The notes under the pieces were generated by a model. The model had not been told where the DNA came from. It did no database searches and worked only from the letters and a program-made list of their open reading frames with translations. The position numbers and the translations under genes are program-made. This document shows, piece by piece, positions 45,189 through 56,639 of a DNA stretch of 64,000 nt (position 1 is its first letter; the number at the start of each line of letters is the position of its first letter). Location of the stretch: the NCBI RefSeq assembly GCF_024166365.1, contig NC_064827.1, forward strand, positions 52,914,635 through 52,978,634. The letters are read 5' to 3'. The DNA comes from Elephas maximus indicus (lineage: Eukaryota > Chordata > Mammalia > Proboscidea > Elephantidae).

Positions 45189-45545
45189 GTGAGCCCTGGT
45201 GGTACAGTGGTTAAGAACTCAGGCTGCTAATCAAATGTCAGTAGTTCGAATCCACTAGCCACTCCTTGGGAATCCTATGGGGAAATTTTAATCTTTTTTT
45301 TTTATAAGGTCTCTGGAAACCCTGGTGGTATAGTCGTTAAGTGCTATGGGTGCTAACCAAAGGGTTGGCAGTTTGAATCCACCAGGCACTCCTTGGAAAC
45401 TCTATGGGGCAGTTCTACCCTGTAATCTAGGGTCTCTATGAGTCGGAATTGACTCCATGGCACTGGGTTTGGTTTTTGGATAAGGTCTCTATGAGTTGGA
45501 TTCAACTCAATGGCAATGGGTTTGGTTTTTTTTTTTTTTTTTCTT
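45189..45545 (+). mobile_element. AfroSINE, short form (second of the stack), split
   Basis: Pieces 45189-45303 and 45491-45545. It lies between target motifs AAAGATTCC (45180) and AAAGAAGTCC (45546), and is interrupted by a third SINE. The T-rich stretch near 45292-45303 lies just before the break. Confidence 0.88.
45315..45479 (+). mobile_element. AfroSINE, short form, nested in the second SINE
   Basis: Complete copy with perfect 11-base direct repeats ATAAGGTCTCT at 45304-45314 and 45480-45490. Head 'GGAAACCCTGGTGGTATAGT', tail 'TGGCACTGGGTTTGG'. Confidence 0.96.
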
Positions 45546-46223
45546 AAAGAAGTCCACATTCAAATTCCTAAAACCTGGCAAAAGGACCTGTGTAGATATG
45601 ATTAAGCTTACAAACATTAAAACAGGAAATAGGATGAGTTATCAAATTACCCAGGTGGACCCAATTAATCACATGAGCCCTTAAAATCAGAGAACTTTCT
45701 TTGGCTGGAAGCAGGAGATAAGGCGGAAGGGGAGGTTAGAGAGATTCAAAGAAGTAGGACTGACCTGATGTTTTTGGCTTTGAAGATGAAGGAATGGAGT
45801 CATGAGCCAAGGAATGTGGGAGATCGCCGAAAGCTGAGATCGACCCCTGGCTTACAACCAACAAGAAAACAGAGACTTTAATCCTATAGCTATATGGAGT
45901 TGAATTCTGCCAACAAATTGAATGAGTTTGGAAGTGGATTTATCCCCAGAGTTTCCAAAAAAGAACACAGCTGTGCAACACCTTAATTTTAGCCTTGTGA
46001 GACTCTAAGCAGAGTGCCCAGTTGAGCCATGCTATAACCAGATTTCTGGTCTACAAAGTGGTAAGATTTAAAAAATGGGTGTTGCTGTATGCCTTTAATG
46101 TTTTCATAATTATGTATGGCTGCAACAGAAAACTAAAACAGACACTAACTCTGTAGGGACAGATACTTTTTCTACCCTATCCATTTGGCCTACCTGGGTA
46201 GTTCTTCCGACCAAAGTAAACAC

Positions 46224-46636
46224 TGTCTTAGGTATCTAGTGCTCCTATAACAGAAATACCAGAAGTGGGTGGCTTTAACAAACATAAATTTATTTTCTCA
46301 GAATTTGGGAGGCTAGAAGTCTGAATTCAGGGCACTACCTCTAGGGGAAGGCTTTCTCTCTGTGTTTGCTCTGGGGGAAGTACCTTGTCTCTTCAGCTTC
46401 TGTTTGCTGGTTCCTTGGAAATCTCCATGTGACATCAATCTTCCCCATTTCTGCTGCTCTTGCTTGCTTTTTAAATCTCTTTTATATCTCAAAGGAGATT
46501 GATTTAAGGCATATCCTACACTAATCCTGTCTCAAGATAACAAAGAAAAGCCATTCCCAAATGGGATTATAACCACAAGCATAGTGGTTAGGATTTACAA
46601 CACGTATTTTGGGGGGACACAATTCAATCCATAACA
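46224..46636 (-). mobile_element. MaLR-type LTR, antisense (first)
   Basis: Reads TGTCTTAGG ... 'AATTCAATCCATAACA', the reverse complement of a MaLR LTR (TGTTATGGATTGAATT ... CTAAGACA). Followed immediately by a polypurine tract in reverse complement (46637-46653) and then another LTR. Confidence 0.75.
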
Positions 46637-46653
46637 TTCCACTCTTTGGCCCC
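46637..46653 (-). other. Retroviral polypurine tract remnant
   Basis: 'TTCCACTCTTTGGCCCC', complement GGGGCCAAAGAGTGGAA, the plus-strand primer site abutting the 3' LTR. It is the only internal sequence between the first and second LTRs. Confidence 0.6.
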
Positions 46654-47172
46654 TGTCTTAGTTGTCTAGTGCTACTATCACAGAAATACCACAAGCAGAT
46701 GGCTTTAACAAAAAGAAATTTATTATCTCACAGTCTAGGAGGCTAGAAGTCAAATTCAGGGCACCAGTTCCAGGGGAAGGCTTTCTCTCTCTGTCAGCTC
46801 TGCAGGAAGGCACCTGTCATCAATCTTCCTCTGGTCTAGGAGCTTCTCAGACAGGGATCCCAGGTCCAAAGGGTGTACTCTGCTCCCAGTGATTCTTTCT
46901 TGGTGGCATAAGGTCCCTCTCCTCTCCACTGGTTTCTCTCTTTTATATCTCAAAAGAGATTGACTCAAATATAACCTAATCTTATAGATTATGCCCTGCC
47001 TAATTAACACAACTAACTCTAATTCTGCCTCATTAACATCATAGAGGTTAGGATTTATAACACATAGATTAATTAGATCAGATCACAAAATGGAGAACTG
47101 TACAATACCAAGAAAACTGGCCTAGCCAAGTTGACACATATTTTAGGGGAACACAATTCCCAACACATGACA
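46654..47172 (-). mobile_element. MaLR-type LTR, antisense (second; 3' LTR of an element)
   Basis: Starts TGTCTTAGTTGTCTAGTG and ends ACACATGACA. Closely similar to the third LTR in its middle ('AGGGGAAGGCTTTCTCTCTC', 'ACCTAATCTTATAGATTATG'), so they are probably the two LTRs of one insertion. Confidence 0.78.
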
Positions 47173-48374
47173 TTCTACCCTTCGATCTCTCAAAATTCAT
47201 GTCCTTGCCACATGTAAAACACTTTCACTCCATCATATCATCCCAAAAGTCTTAAATCAACTTCAAGTCCAAATTCCATCCTGGCGTAAAATTCCCCTTC
47301 ATCTGTGAAATCTAGAATAAAGTCATCTGCTTCCAAAGTACAATGGTGGAACAAGCATAAGGTAGACGTTTCCAAATGAGAGAAACTGGAGGCATAAAAG
47401 GAATGATAGGCACTAAGCAAATCAAAAACCCAGTAGAAAAATGTATATTAGCTCTCAAGGCTTGAAAATAATCCCCTGTTCTCTGAGACCTTTTAGGCAA
47501 TGGCTCTGCTCTACAGATTCTGTGTGTGGGGCCACACTCTCTGGATTCTGGGTGGAGGCCCTTCAGTCCTGTCTTCCAGGCCTGCTGCAACTGGAACTTT
47601 GCTCCCTCAGCTTTGGGCCATCCCATTCTCCTGGTCCATTTAAGTGGCGACTCTACTCCCTCAATCCGGCAGGCCCTGTTCTTCTGCCCCTTAGGCATGG
47701 CAGCCCTGCGCACTCAGCTTTGGGCAGCATATCTGGCCCCACCCCACTGGCACATGCGAAAGGTAACCCCACACTCCAGAACTGAGTTGGTGAGGCCCAC
47801 CCATTGAGACCCAGCAGGCTGTAGTTACATCCTTTGAAACTCAAGAAGTCATGGCCCTACCTTTTGAGGCTGAGGTAGCTCTGCTTCCTGTGCTCCTTGT
47901 CTCTTCAACTTCTGCTTCCTTGGTCTCTTGGCCTCTCAGACCCTTGGGACTCTGGGTCAGCCTGGTCTCTTCCCTGTTCAGGCAAGTGTTACAAAGCTCT
48001 TTAGCTCTACCCATAAGTACCTGGAAGCACCCCACCCTGCCAGTAAACCCCGAAAGGAAGGCACTCAGCTCTCTCACTCCATGGGTCAGCTCCTGCTCCA
48101 TTTCGCGACAGTCTCCTCGTTCTGCTGCTACCATTTTTCTGCTGTTGTTCTCACCGTCTGCACCATCTCTGGTGTTACAGCTCTCCTCACTTCCTCCTGA
48201 GCCTTCCCAGAATTGTCTTTGATGTACATAATTCCACCAACAGTCTCTTCAAGGCAATATAGGCTTTTACTATTAGTCACTTTAAAACTCTTCCAGCCTC
48301 TACCCATCACTCAATTCTAAAACTGCTTCCACACTGTAGGTATCTGTTAGAGTAGCACCCATTCCCAGTACCAA
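47173..48374 (-). mobile_element. MaLR internal region, antisense
   Basis: Follows the antisense internal region known from THE1/MST-type MaLRs: 'CAAAATTCATGTCCTTGCC', 'ATCTGTGAAATCTAGAATAA', 'TGCTTCCAAAGTACAATGGT', then a G+C-richer middle and 'CACTTTAAAACTCTTCCAGC'. MaLR internals are gag-related and nonautonomous. Frames of up to 133 codons (minus strand, 47312-47713) and 123 codons (plus strand, 47851-48222) are relics or shadows. Confidence 0.7.
48359..48373 (-). other. Primer-binding site, tRNA-Leu type
   Basis: 'CCATTCCCAGTACCA' matches 12 of 15 bases of a tRNA-Leu 3' end (CCACTCCTGGTACCA), just inside the 5' LTR, as expected for ERVL-MaLR. Confidence 0.6.
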
Positions 48375-48378
48375 ATTC

Positions 48379-49034
48379 TGTCCTAGTTATCTAGTGATGC
48401 TATAACAGAAATACCACAAGTGAATGGTTTGAACAAACAGAAGTTTATTCTCTCACAGTCTAAGAGGCCAGAAGTCAAATTCAGGGTGCCAGCTCCAGGG
48501 GAAGGCTTTCTCTCTCTCTCGGCTCTGCAGGAAGGTCCTTGTCATCAATCTTCCCCTGGTCTAGAAGCTTCTTAGCACAGGTACCCCAGGTCCAAAGGGT
48601 ACAATCCACTCCCAGAACTTCTTTCTTAATGACATGAGGTCCCTCTCCTCTCTGCTGGCTTCTCTCTTTCACATCTCAGGAGAGGCTGACTCAAGATATA
48701 ACCTAATCTTATAGATTATGTCCTGCCTCATTAACACAATTTCCTCTAATCCTGCATCATTAACATCAGACAGTTTAGGATTTACAACACAGGATAATTA
48801 GATCAGATCACAAAATGGAGGATAATCCCACGATACTGGGAATCACGGCCTAGCCAAGTTGATAGTATAGTGGTTAAGAGCTTGTCTGCTAACCAAAAGG
48901 TCAGCAGTTCAAATCCACCAGTTAATCCTTGGAAACCCTATAGGGCAGTTCTACATTGTCCTATAGGGTTGCTATGAGTAGGAATCAACTTGACAGTAAT
49001 GAGTTTAGTTTGGTTTTTTAATTCAATCCATTGA
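48379..49034 (-). mobile_element. MaLR-type LTR, antisense (third; 5' LTR), split by a SINE
   Basis: TGTCCTAGTTATCTAGTG ... 'CATTAACATCAGACAGTTTA' ... up to 48860, resuming after a SINE with 'AATTCAATCCATTGA' (49020-49034). Confidence 0.75.
48861..49019 (+). mobile_element. AfroSINE, short form
   Basis: 'GATAGTATAGTGGTTAAGAG' to 'AATGAGTTTAGTTTGG'. Sense copy with the first bases of the head missing or diverged; inserted in the third MaLR LTR. Confidence 0.92.
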
Positions 49035-49700
49035 ATTCTACCCTTTGACCCCCCCCCATTCATGTCCGTACCACACGCAAAATACATTCACCCTATCACA
49101 TCATCCCAAGCCTAAAACCTTATCTTCTGAATCATCTAAATCAAACATGGGTGAAAGTTTAGGTGTATTCCATCCTGGGGAAAAATTTCTCTTCATCTGT
49201 GAAATCTAGACTATAAGTTACGTGCTGCCTAAGTACAATGGTAGAACAGGCACAAGGTAGACATTTCCATTATAAATGGGAGAAATTAGAGGGAAAGATG
49301 GGATAACAGGCACCACACAAGTCCAAAACCCAGCAGAACAAATTACATTAGTTCTCAAGGTTTGAAAATAGTCTTCTGTTCTCTGAATCATCTAGGCAAC
49401 GGCCTTGCCCTCCAGACTCTGAGTGTTGATCAAGCTCTCTGGATACCGGGCGAAGACCCCTCAGCCCTGGGCTTCAGCACCACTTTTCAGGCCCACTGGG
49501 ATGGTAACTCTGCTCCTTCCGCCTTTGGTGGCCCCATTCTCCTAAACCATGTGAGGCGACCCCACCACCTCAGCCCTGGCAGGCTCCATTCTTCTGTCCC
49601 TTGGGCACAGCAACCCTGCCACCTCAGCTTTGGATGGTGGCCCCACAGCCCCGGCATACCTTAACAGTAGCTCCATTCTCTGGAACCAAGTTGGCAATTG
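49035..49700 (-). mobile_element. MaLR internal region, second partial copy, antisense
   Basis: 'CATTCATGTCCGTACCACAC', 'CTTCATCTGTGAAATCTAGA' and 'GTCCAAAACCCAGCAGAACA' parallel 47173-47460, so the same internal region occurs twice in one orientation around the third LTR. It fades near 49700 without a fourth LTR. Confidence 0.68.
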
Positions 49701-50328
49701 AATCCATAACAACCTGCAACCATGTAAAAATTAGGGAAAGGCATATAATGTTATAAGTATAGACCATTTTTTTAAATCACCCTCAAATGGGTAGGTATAC
49801 TACTCTGAAAGTCCAAAAGGTGATTGGACAGATTATTTACATATAATATCCACTCAAATCCTGAACTTGGCGATATGTCCACAGAATAATTCATCCAGTA
49901 ACACCTTGCAGTTCATAATTTAATCCTTACCTTGTCCCATCTAGCAGGGTATCCCTATGCCCTTCCAATTTTACCTTCTGGCCTTTCATAGCAACATACC
50001 TATCAAACTTAGAGATCACTGTACATTAAGTACCAGTACCTAACAATCTTGAAAAAAAAAAAGCATACCACCCTGGCCCTTCAACCAAATCACTGCATAT
50101 GGTCTAAAACCCCCAACTAGGGGTTAAGTAAGCAGATATTAGCCTCTCACCAAACTTTTAAAAATTTCTATAACTTCAGCCATCTGTTCAAGTATTTCTC
50201 TTTTAAATCATAACTCTCAGTGTTAAATTTTAATTTTTCAAGACTAGATTATTGAAAGAAAATTGGTTTAAAATTTTAAGAGGTGGGGTGAATCTGGAGA
50301 GGCTTCCTCATCCCTTAAATATCAATAC
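49701..50328. other. Unassigned DNA
   Basis: Possibly further decayed retroviral internal sequence, but nothing diagnostic. Confidence 0.3.
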
Positions 50329-50330
50329 AG

Positions 50331-50634
50331 GCAGTCTCCAGGTTACCAACGAGCTCTATTCCTAACTGCATTTTTAAGTCAAATTTGTAGGTAAGTGGAA
50401 CAGGTACATTCTGTTCTTATTTAGCCTTACTTTAGTGCAAGAAAAGGCTTGAAGCTTTTTCAATAATTTAAAAGCTGCATCTGCAGCAAGCGAAGGTACT
50501 TGTGATGAATTTGTTGCTAGTAAGGGCTGATTCAATTGTTTCAAAGTGAGGACAAATTTACATAACATTGAAGGGCAAGTATGAGTGTCCGTGTCCCTAA
50601 ATCAGATGTTAGTAACCCAGAGACTGCCTCTAAT
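50331..50634. mobile_element. Tigger-like MITE with terminal inverted repeats
   Basis: The left end 'CAGGCAGTCTCCAGGTTAC' (50333 on) and the right end (reverse complement 'AGGCAGTCTCTGGGTTAC') are inverted repeats with 2 mismatches over 18, flanked by TA on both sides. No transposase. The minus-strand frame 50374-50568 lies in the middle and is not a gene. Confidence 0.7.
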
Positions 50635-50639
50635 TAGCT

Positions 50640-52200
50640 ACCAACTCCTCAGGAAAAATATGTCAGTTTCCTCCTTTTTAATCCCATTTTTCAAAGGCCT
50701 TTATCAAACAACTCTACCCAGTTGAGCTCGTTATCTTTTCTTCCTCACACAACATCTTTCATTCTCTTGTCATTATAAGCATTTTTGATTTGTTGGCATA
50801 AATCAAATCCTATACATGGTAACTGGACCCCCATTTCCGGCATCCTGAATATTTAAGAGTAAGGTTACATAAAGTGTCCAAGATTGGGAACCAATTTTTT
50901 CACAGCATCTATAATAGACTACATTTTTCTAGGTAGTGAAAGAAACACAAGGCAGCTTCCCATTATCAAAGATAATCCTGATATCCCACACTCTTCTTTG
51001 TAATTCTAGTCTTTACGAGAACTAGAAAAACAGATATGATATACAATGTTTTGCAGACTTCCCTTTTTTCTACTTCTTCCTCAATATCTACTGCACCCCC
51101 CGCCTTGTTCGAAATCAAATTCCTCTAGATTCCAATGGTAAAATTTGTTTTTCTGTGATCTTCCTAAATGTGTTTGTTACACAGTACCAAGGATGGGTGG
51201 ACAATGATCTTAGCATTAAACTGTCATATTTTTTCATCCCTTTCTTTTCTTTCTAAAATGGGACTCAATTATTATGATTCATGAGTCTTAAGGACTATCC
51301 CATTCACAATTCCAATTTGAAATAAGAAAAAAGTTCAGATGGTTAAACTTGACTTACAAAATTCATCATAACTTGTACCAAACTTAACCGTTTATTTCAA
51401 TGATATAGGGAATCACAAGACACAGGCATAGCATGAAGAAGTCTGCAGCCACAGATGCCACCCATTAGGTCCTCCCTTGACTCATTGGGATAAGCCCTCG
51501 CCCACATTTAACATAAGAGCTGTCTAACTGATGCCCGTGAAGCATCATTCACATAAAAGGGAGCTATTTCATTCATAAAACATTTCAATTTTTACTCTGA
51601 TATTTACACAGCTAATGTATTTTTCAGAAAGTCTTGTTCCATACATTTGTGCATACATTCTAGCTTACTTATGAAAGCATCCCAAACAGACAGGTGTATA
51701 CTGCTAAGAGCATTTCGTTAAAAAAAGGGTCTCTCCTGCCAGTAAACCTACCTGCAATCGGCATGTTTACGTTAGATTTTACAGCTCATCTCTCTCTCTT
51801 TCTTGGGTGATCCAAAGACAGGCAAAGTTGATTGCAGGCCTACTACTACCGCTTTCCTTCCCAGTAATGAATGGTATCAAGTATAGGCAAATAATGCACT
51901 GTGAATAAAGAAATATTTGAAAGGAATTTGTACTATTCATATTATTGGCTTATATCTATGTATACACGTAATTAATGGATAAAGAGAAATCTGAGACATA
52001 AAATACACATGCACTTCTACAAATTAGTATAATATTCCAACAGCCCATATGAAGAAGCTAGCATTGCTTTTGAATGCAGCTGAGTGGAAGCATTTATTCA
52101 AGAATTATAAAGAAAATAACTATGCAGTAAGTAAATGTTACTTGTCCTGTTGAGTAACTTATGAAAACATTTTATGCACTATGCATACATAATTTACATA
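50640..52200. other. Unassigned DNA, possibly an antisense retroviral remnant
   Basis: On the minus strand, an AATAAA-containing stretch (around 51390-51410) is followed by 'TTTGGTACAAGT', which weakly recalls an LTR end and Leu primer site. I cannot support it further. CT-rich run near 51789-51802. Confidence 0.25.
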
Positions 52201-52202
52201 TG

Positions 52203-52325
52203 ATTGCTAACCAAAAGGTCAGCAGTTTGAATCCATCAGCTGCTCTTTGGAAACCCTATGGGGCTGTTCTACTCTGTCCTATAGGGTCACTGGGAGTCAG
52301 AATCGACTGGAAAGCAACAGGTATA
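52203..52325 (+). mobile_element. AfroSINE, 5'-truncated
   Basis: Starts in the anticodon-like region ('GATTGCTAACCAAAAGGTCA') and continues through body and tail ('CAGAATCGACTGGAAAGCAA'). Confidence 0.9.
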
Positions 52326-52573
52326 TAGCGGGTATGGATGTATGTATAACAATTGCTAACACTAAAGTTCTCTGTATTTTGTATGGCTGAAATTGGCTGG
52401 AAAATTGATGTGATGCACATTGATATCTCTAGAATATCTACTTGTTTGTAGTGATGGCCAACTCTTTAAATAAATAGATCAATTAGAAAGATAAGGCACT
52501 AAAAATAATAGAGGTATGGCAGCGAAGTATTTAGTTTCGCTCATTGTTAAGGTAAAGATAAATTGATTAAATG

Positions 52574-53026
52574 TGTTATGGATTGAATTGTATCCCCCAA
52601 AAAGATATGTTGAAGTCCCAACCCCTGTACCTGTGAATATGAACTTGTATGGGGAATCAGAGTCTTTCTTTTAAGATATTATCAGCTAAGTCAAACCAGA
52701 GCAGGGTGGGTCCTAGTCCTGACCCATTCTGAGTGTTGTTTTACAAAACAGAGACCAGACACAGAGACAGAGAGTCATACACACAAGGTGGAGGTACCAT
52801 GTGAAAATCTACGGACAAGCACAGGGATGCCAAGGACAGTTGGCAGCCTCAGAAGCTAGGACAGAGTCATGAATGAGTCTTCTCCCAAAGCCTCCATAAG
52901 GAATAGACAGGACCGAGATCCTGATTTAGACTTACAGACTCCAGAGCTGTGAGAAAATAAATATCTGTTCTTTAAAGCCCTCTACTTTGTGGTATTTTGT
53001 TATGGCAGCCCTAGGAAGCTAAGACA
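52574..53026 (+). mobile_element. MLT1/MaLR-type solo LTR
   Basis: TGTTATGGATTGAATTGT at the start; 'AAAGATATGTTGAAGTCCCA', 'CAGCCTCAGAAGCTAGGACA', 'AACTTACAGACTCC'-like sequence and 'GAGAAAATAAATATCTGTTC' (poly(A) signal) follow. The end is 'GCAGCCCTAGGAAGCTAAGACA'-like. A complete solo LTR in sense orientation; no matching 5-bp flanks remain. Confidence 0.85.
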
Positions 53027-54089
53027 GTTTGCAAACCCATGTGTTGATAAAAAACAAGGACGTAAATTTTTTTTTTACCTTTTTTTAACCTTTGTGCACA
53101 TATAGCCAAAGAAATAATGTGTAATGGAGGCAATGCTTCAGAACGCAAATATTTATTGAATTATTTTATATGAAAACTATGATATCTTGAATTATCTTAA
53201 ATTATCATATATATAAAATATATATATAAATTCATATATATATCTTTTTTTACCAACCAGCTTTACCCTGGCCGTAAAATCCCACTTGGTCATGAGTTAA
53301 AGAAATAACCACTCAGGCCTTTCTCAAGGGAAACTGCAGGGGTCTTTTCTTCTTCTTCATTCCAACCAATATTATGCTCTTGATATCTTTGAAAGTTTTC
53401 TTAAAGATTTACTGTCCTCTGTGCTACAATGTCAACATCAAAGTTCAGATTATGGCAAAGTAGACAGATTGCTTTTTCATAGAAACTATCAAACTTTGGG
53501 AGAGAAAGATTAAGCACTAAATATAAATTTAGACAAGCTAGTCACCCCAGGACACTGCCAGAACCCTGCTACCTAACCTAGTGCCATCTCTCTTTTAGCC
53601 ATAAAGGCACCATGAAAAGTAAGGAGGGTTTTGCATGCTATAATTAAAGATTTACCAAAACCGTGAATAATATCACTAAAACAGTTAATCTGCTGGCTAG
53701 AGAAATAATCCAAACTGGAAAGACCATAGATAAAAGCTAGGAGTGCTAGATATATCTCAGACTCAGAAAGAAGCACACGTGCAGTTCTCTAAGTAAATTA
53801 TTGTACCTTTGTCACTAGAGTGCTCTCTGTGATAATTAGAAAAAATAAAAATAAATGAACTGCTAAACAACCAATACCGGAAACCAAATTTTTTTCTGGA
53901 AAGTCAGGTTTAGGAACTCGATTCTTTATTTTAAATTGAAGGATTCATACTGAGTTTTGCTCAACTTTACTATAAATATTGTCCTTATCCTAACTTTACT
54001 TCCTTGGGTTCTCCTATACTGCTTCTCAAGCTGGAAATTTTTTCCCTTAACAACCGCAGATGGTGGGGCAAAGACCCTTTTCCTAGAAC
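53027..54089. other. Unassigned DNA with an AT dinucleotide run
   Basis: (AT)n-rich block at about 53207-53245. No gene; a 67-codon minus frame (53573-53776) shows no motif. Confidence 0.4.
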
Positions 54090-54101
54090 TATATGATGTT
54101 G

Positions 54102-54311
54102 GGAGCCCTGGTTGTGTAGTGGTTAAGTGCTCAGTGGCTTACTGAAAGGTCAAAAATTCAAACCCACCAGTGGCTCTGTGGGAGAAAGATGTGGCAGTCT
54201 GCTTCCTTAAAGATTTACAGGCTTGGAAACCTTACAAGGCAGATTTATTCTGTCCTACAAGGTCACCGAGTTGGAAACAACTTGACAACAAGAGGTTAGG
54301 TTTTTGTTTTT
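54102..54311 (+). mobile_element. AfroSINE, long form, with target duplication
   Basis: 'GGAGCCCTGGTTGTGTAGTG' head, long-form 'GTGGCAGTCTGCTTCC' segment, tail 'GAGTTGGAAACAACTTGACA'. Direct repeats TATATGATGTTG (54090) and TATATGATATTG (54312). Confidence 0.93.
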
Positions 54312-54323
54312 TATATGATATTG

Positions 54324-55020
54324 CAAATGTTTACTCCTAATCCAAATATTGCCACAGAATTTAATATATTTGGAATTTTGATCGCCATTGCAATGAATCC
54401 ACAACGGTAAACTCTGAAGGCCCGTTTGCAGCTACAGCTGAAAAGAAAGAGGTACAACTATAATTATGGCTGTGTTGTAACTGTGAGCACTGCAGTCCCC
54501 CTTATTCACATTCAAGTTCAACTAACTGTGCTGACCTTTTAACTATTTAATAGTCTTGAGAGCAACTTATATAGGTTGCTGTTCTCTCTCAATATCATAA
54601 TGAGAATGAGGCTAAGTATTTGAGAACCTGCTGCCATTTCCTTGTTTATTCCCCTATGAATATTTGCTTGAGTTTGTGTGCAAATTGCAGAAAGCAAAGA
54701 TTGAATATACACACAAAACCTGTAGTATCTAACTGGTGGCGGCCCTCACATATTTTAGAAATCTAGACATCGTTCCATTTTTAAGACATCAATAAATATG
54801 TAATCTAGGTTTCCTAATATTGATTTACTGACAAAAAGCTGAGGCTTAGATTTAATCCTTAGTTGTAACTTTTTTTTCTTGTTCCTTTTTACAGGAACCA
54901 ATTTTGTTTACTTCCTACATGACTTAATTCACTGTCTATCCTTTATCTTAAAAGACCATTTAAATATGGTGCCAACTTTTATTTCTGATCTAAATATTGA
55001 CACCACACTTAACAAAAAAA
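54324..55020. other. Unassigned DNA
   Basis: No supported feature. Confidence 0.4.
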
Positions 55021-55025
55021 GGATT

Positions 55026-55240
55026 GATGATGATGATAGTAATAATAGCTATCATTTATATAGCACTTACTGCATCCAGGCCCTATGCTAAGTGCTTTAC
55101 ATAGATTGACTCATATAATCTGCACAACAGCCATCTGAAGTTGGCACAATTATTATTTTCAGTTTATGGATGAGGCGATTGAGACACTGCGCTGTTAACT
55201 AACATGCTCAAGGTCATATAGCTAGTAAGTGGTGGAATAG
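55026..55240 (+). mobile_element. MIR SINE
   Basis: Well-preserved: 'TTTATATAGCACTTACTGCA', 'CCCTATGCTAAGTGCTTTAC', 'TATGGATGAGGCGATTGAGA' and 'CAAGGTCATATAGCTAGTAA' are the MIR landmarks in order. Confidence 0.92.
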
Positions 55241-55510
55241 AAAAGGTGTAACTTTTATAAATAATTTCACATGTGTAAGTGACCATCAGATATAATGTGA
55301 AAGGATTTGCAGGATATGTACAAATTCTACCATAGATATATTGCTTGAGCGCAGTGCTGAAAAATTTTTCTTCTAAAAAAACAGAAGTATGTTTTACTAG
55401 GAAGAAAGTCATGCATGTTACTTGATGTCACAAAGTCTGTGTTTTAGTCATGGCTCTCCAACATTGTAGATCTATGACAGTAGGCCAACAAACTGTACTT
55501 TGCTCATAAG

Positions 55511-55652
55511 GGAGCCCTGGCAGCACAGTGGTTACGACGAGCTTGGCTGCTAACCAAAAGGTCGGCAGTTTGAATCTACCTTGGAAACCCTATGAGGCAG
55601 TTCTTCTCTGTCCTATAGGATCGCTATGAGTTGGAATTGCCTTGATGTCAAC
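55511..55652 (+). mobile_element. AfroSINE, further-deleted short form
   Basis: 'GGAGCCCTGGCAGCACAGTG' head, then 'GAATCTACCTTGGAAACCCT', lacking the 'ACCAGCTGCTC' present in other copies, then tail 'GAGTTGGAATTGCCTTGATG'. Confidence 0.9.
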
Positions 55653-56635
55653 TTCACTCATATGAAAAGTAAAAACAATATTACTCATCTGCATGGCTCA
55701 TAGAGTTTTTATGAGTTTGAAAGATAGAACACATACAAAACATGGTCCAATCCTTAAACTACTATTTAACAGAGTATTATAAATAAAATAGGCTACATGG
55801 CAATCAAAATAATAAAACAGTAATTAAACCTTTATCTTTAGAAATCCATTGCTCCTATTTCAGAATAGTTTTGAGGGATTAACACTGTATTCCTGTAAAT
55901 AGAATCTACTTTCTATTTTAAGGTAATGTTAAACTAAAACTATTTTTCCTGAATACTGGTCATCCTGAAGCAACCCACTTATTAAAGTGTGTAGATAAAA
56001 TATTAGCTGAATATATATATGGGGCCAGTAAGTCGAACAATTCACTATCTAAAATTGATAAGTGAGCTCTATTTCACGATGGTATCTGACTATCAGTAAA
56101 CTATGTATTGATTCCCAATTACTCATTTAAATTCCTGGGGTTCATTTAATGAGCAGGACTGATAGCCAAAGGTCTGATATATTTCATTTTAATCAGCCAG
56201 ACCACAATCAACCTTCACATAGATTAACATGAGAAAAATAATGCTTGTTATTATTAGCTACTGAGTTTGTTTTTTTGTTTGCTGTTTGTTGAACAGCAGA
56301 ACAACCAATCAGGTAGTCAGTGGCAGTTGCTACAATTTTAGCTTGTGTTTTTAATGATCCTATCACTTGACTTGACAATGAACTCTATTCTATGATACAA
56401 AGCTCTTAGGATATTTTTAAGATTTATAACTTCTGAGATTTGTGTCTTGTTTTTCTCTTTCATGGGATTTTCTATATAGTCTAAATTCTAAATGCAAGTT
56501 AATTAATTTAGAAATAAGGAATAGAAAAAGAGCCTTTTAGTCAGAAAATAAATATGACTTTTGGTAAAGTTGCTGATACATAGAGAGAGAGGGAGAGAAT
56601 TTATTAATACATATTTTCCTTCCACAATAATTTGG
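55653..56635. other. Unassigned DNA
   Basis: AT-rich; GA-rich patch near 56583-56597. No gene seen. Confidence 0.4.
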
Positions 56636-56639
56636 ATAA

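Larger units (their letters stand above)
44950..46140 (+). mobile_element. MLT1-type MaLR LTR carrying three AfroSINEs
   Basis: The start 'TGTGGTAGGTAGAATAATAG' and, after the SINEs, 'CCAGGTGGACCCAATTAATC', 'GGCTTTGAAGATGAAGGAAT' and 'CAACAGAAAACTAAAACA' follow MLT1 LTRs (ERVL-MaLR, ancient solo LTRs). Flanks GTCAC and GACAC look like a diverged 5-bp duplication. The LTR proper is 44950-44985 plus 45546-46140. Confidence 0.75.

Noticed and set aside
47312..48222. Several 90-130 codon open frames on both strands
   Set aside because: All lie in the antisense MaLR internal region and overlap each other; no intact gene.
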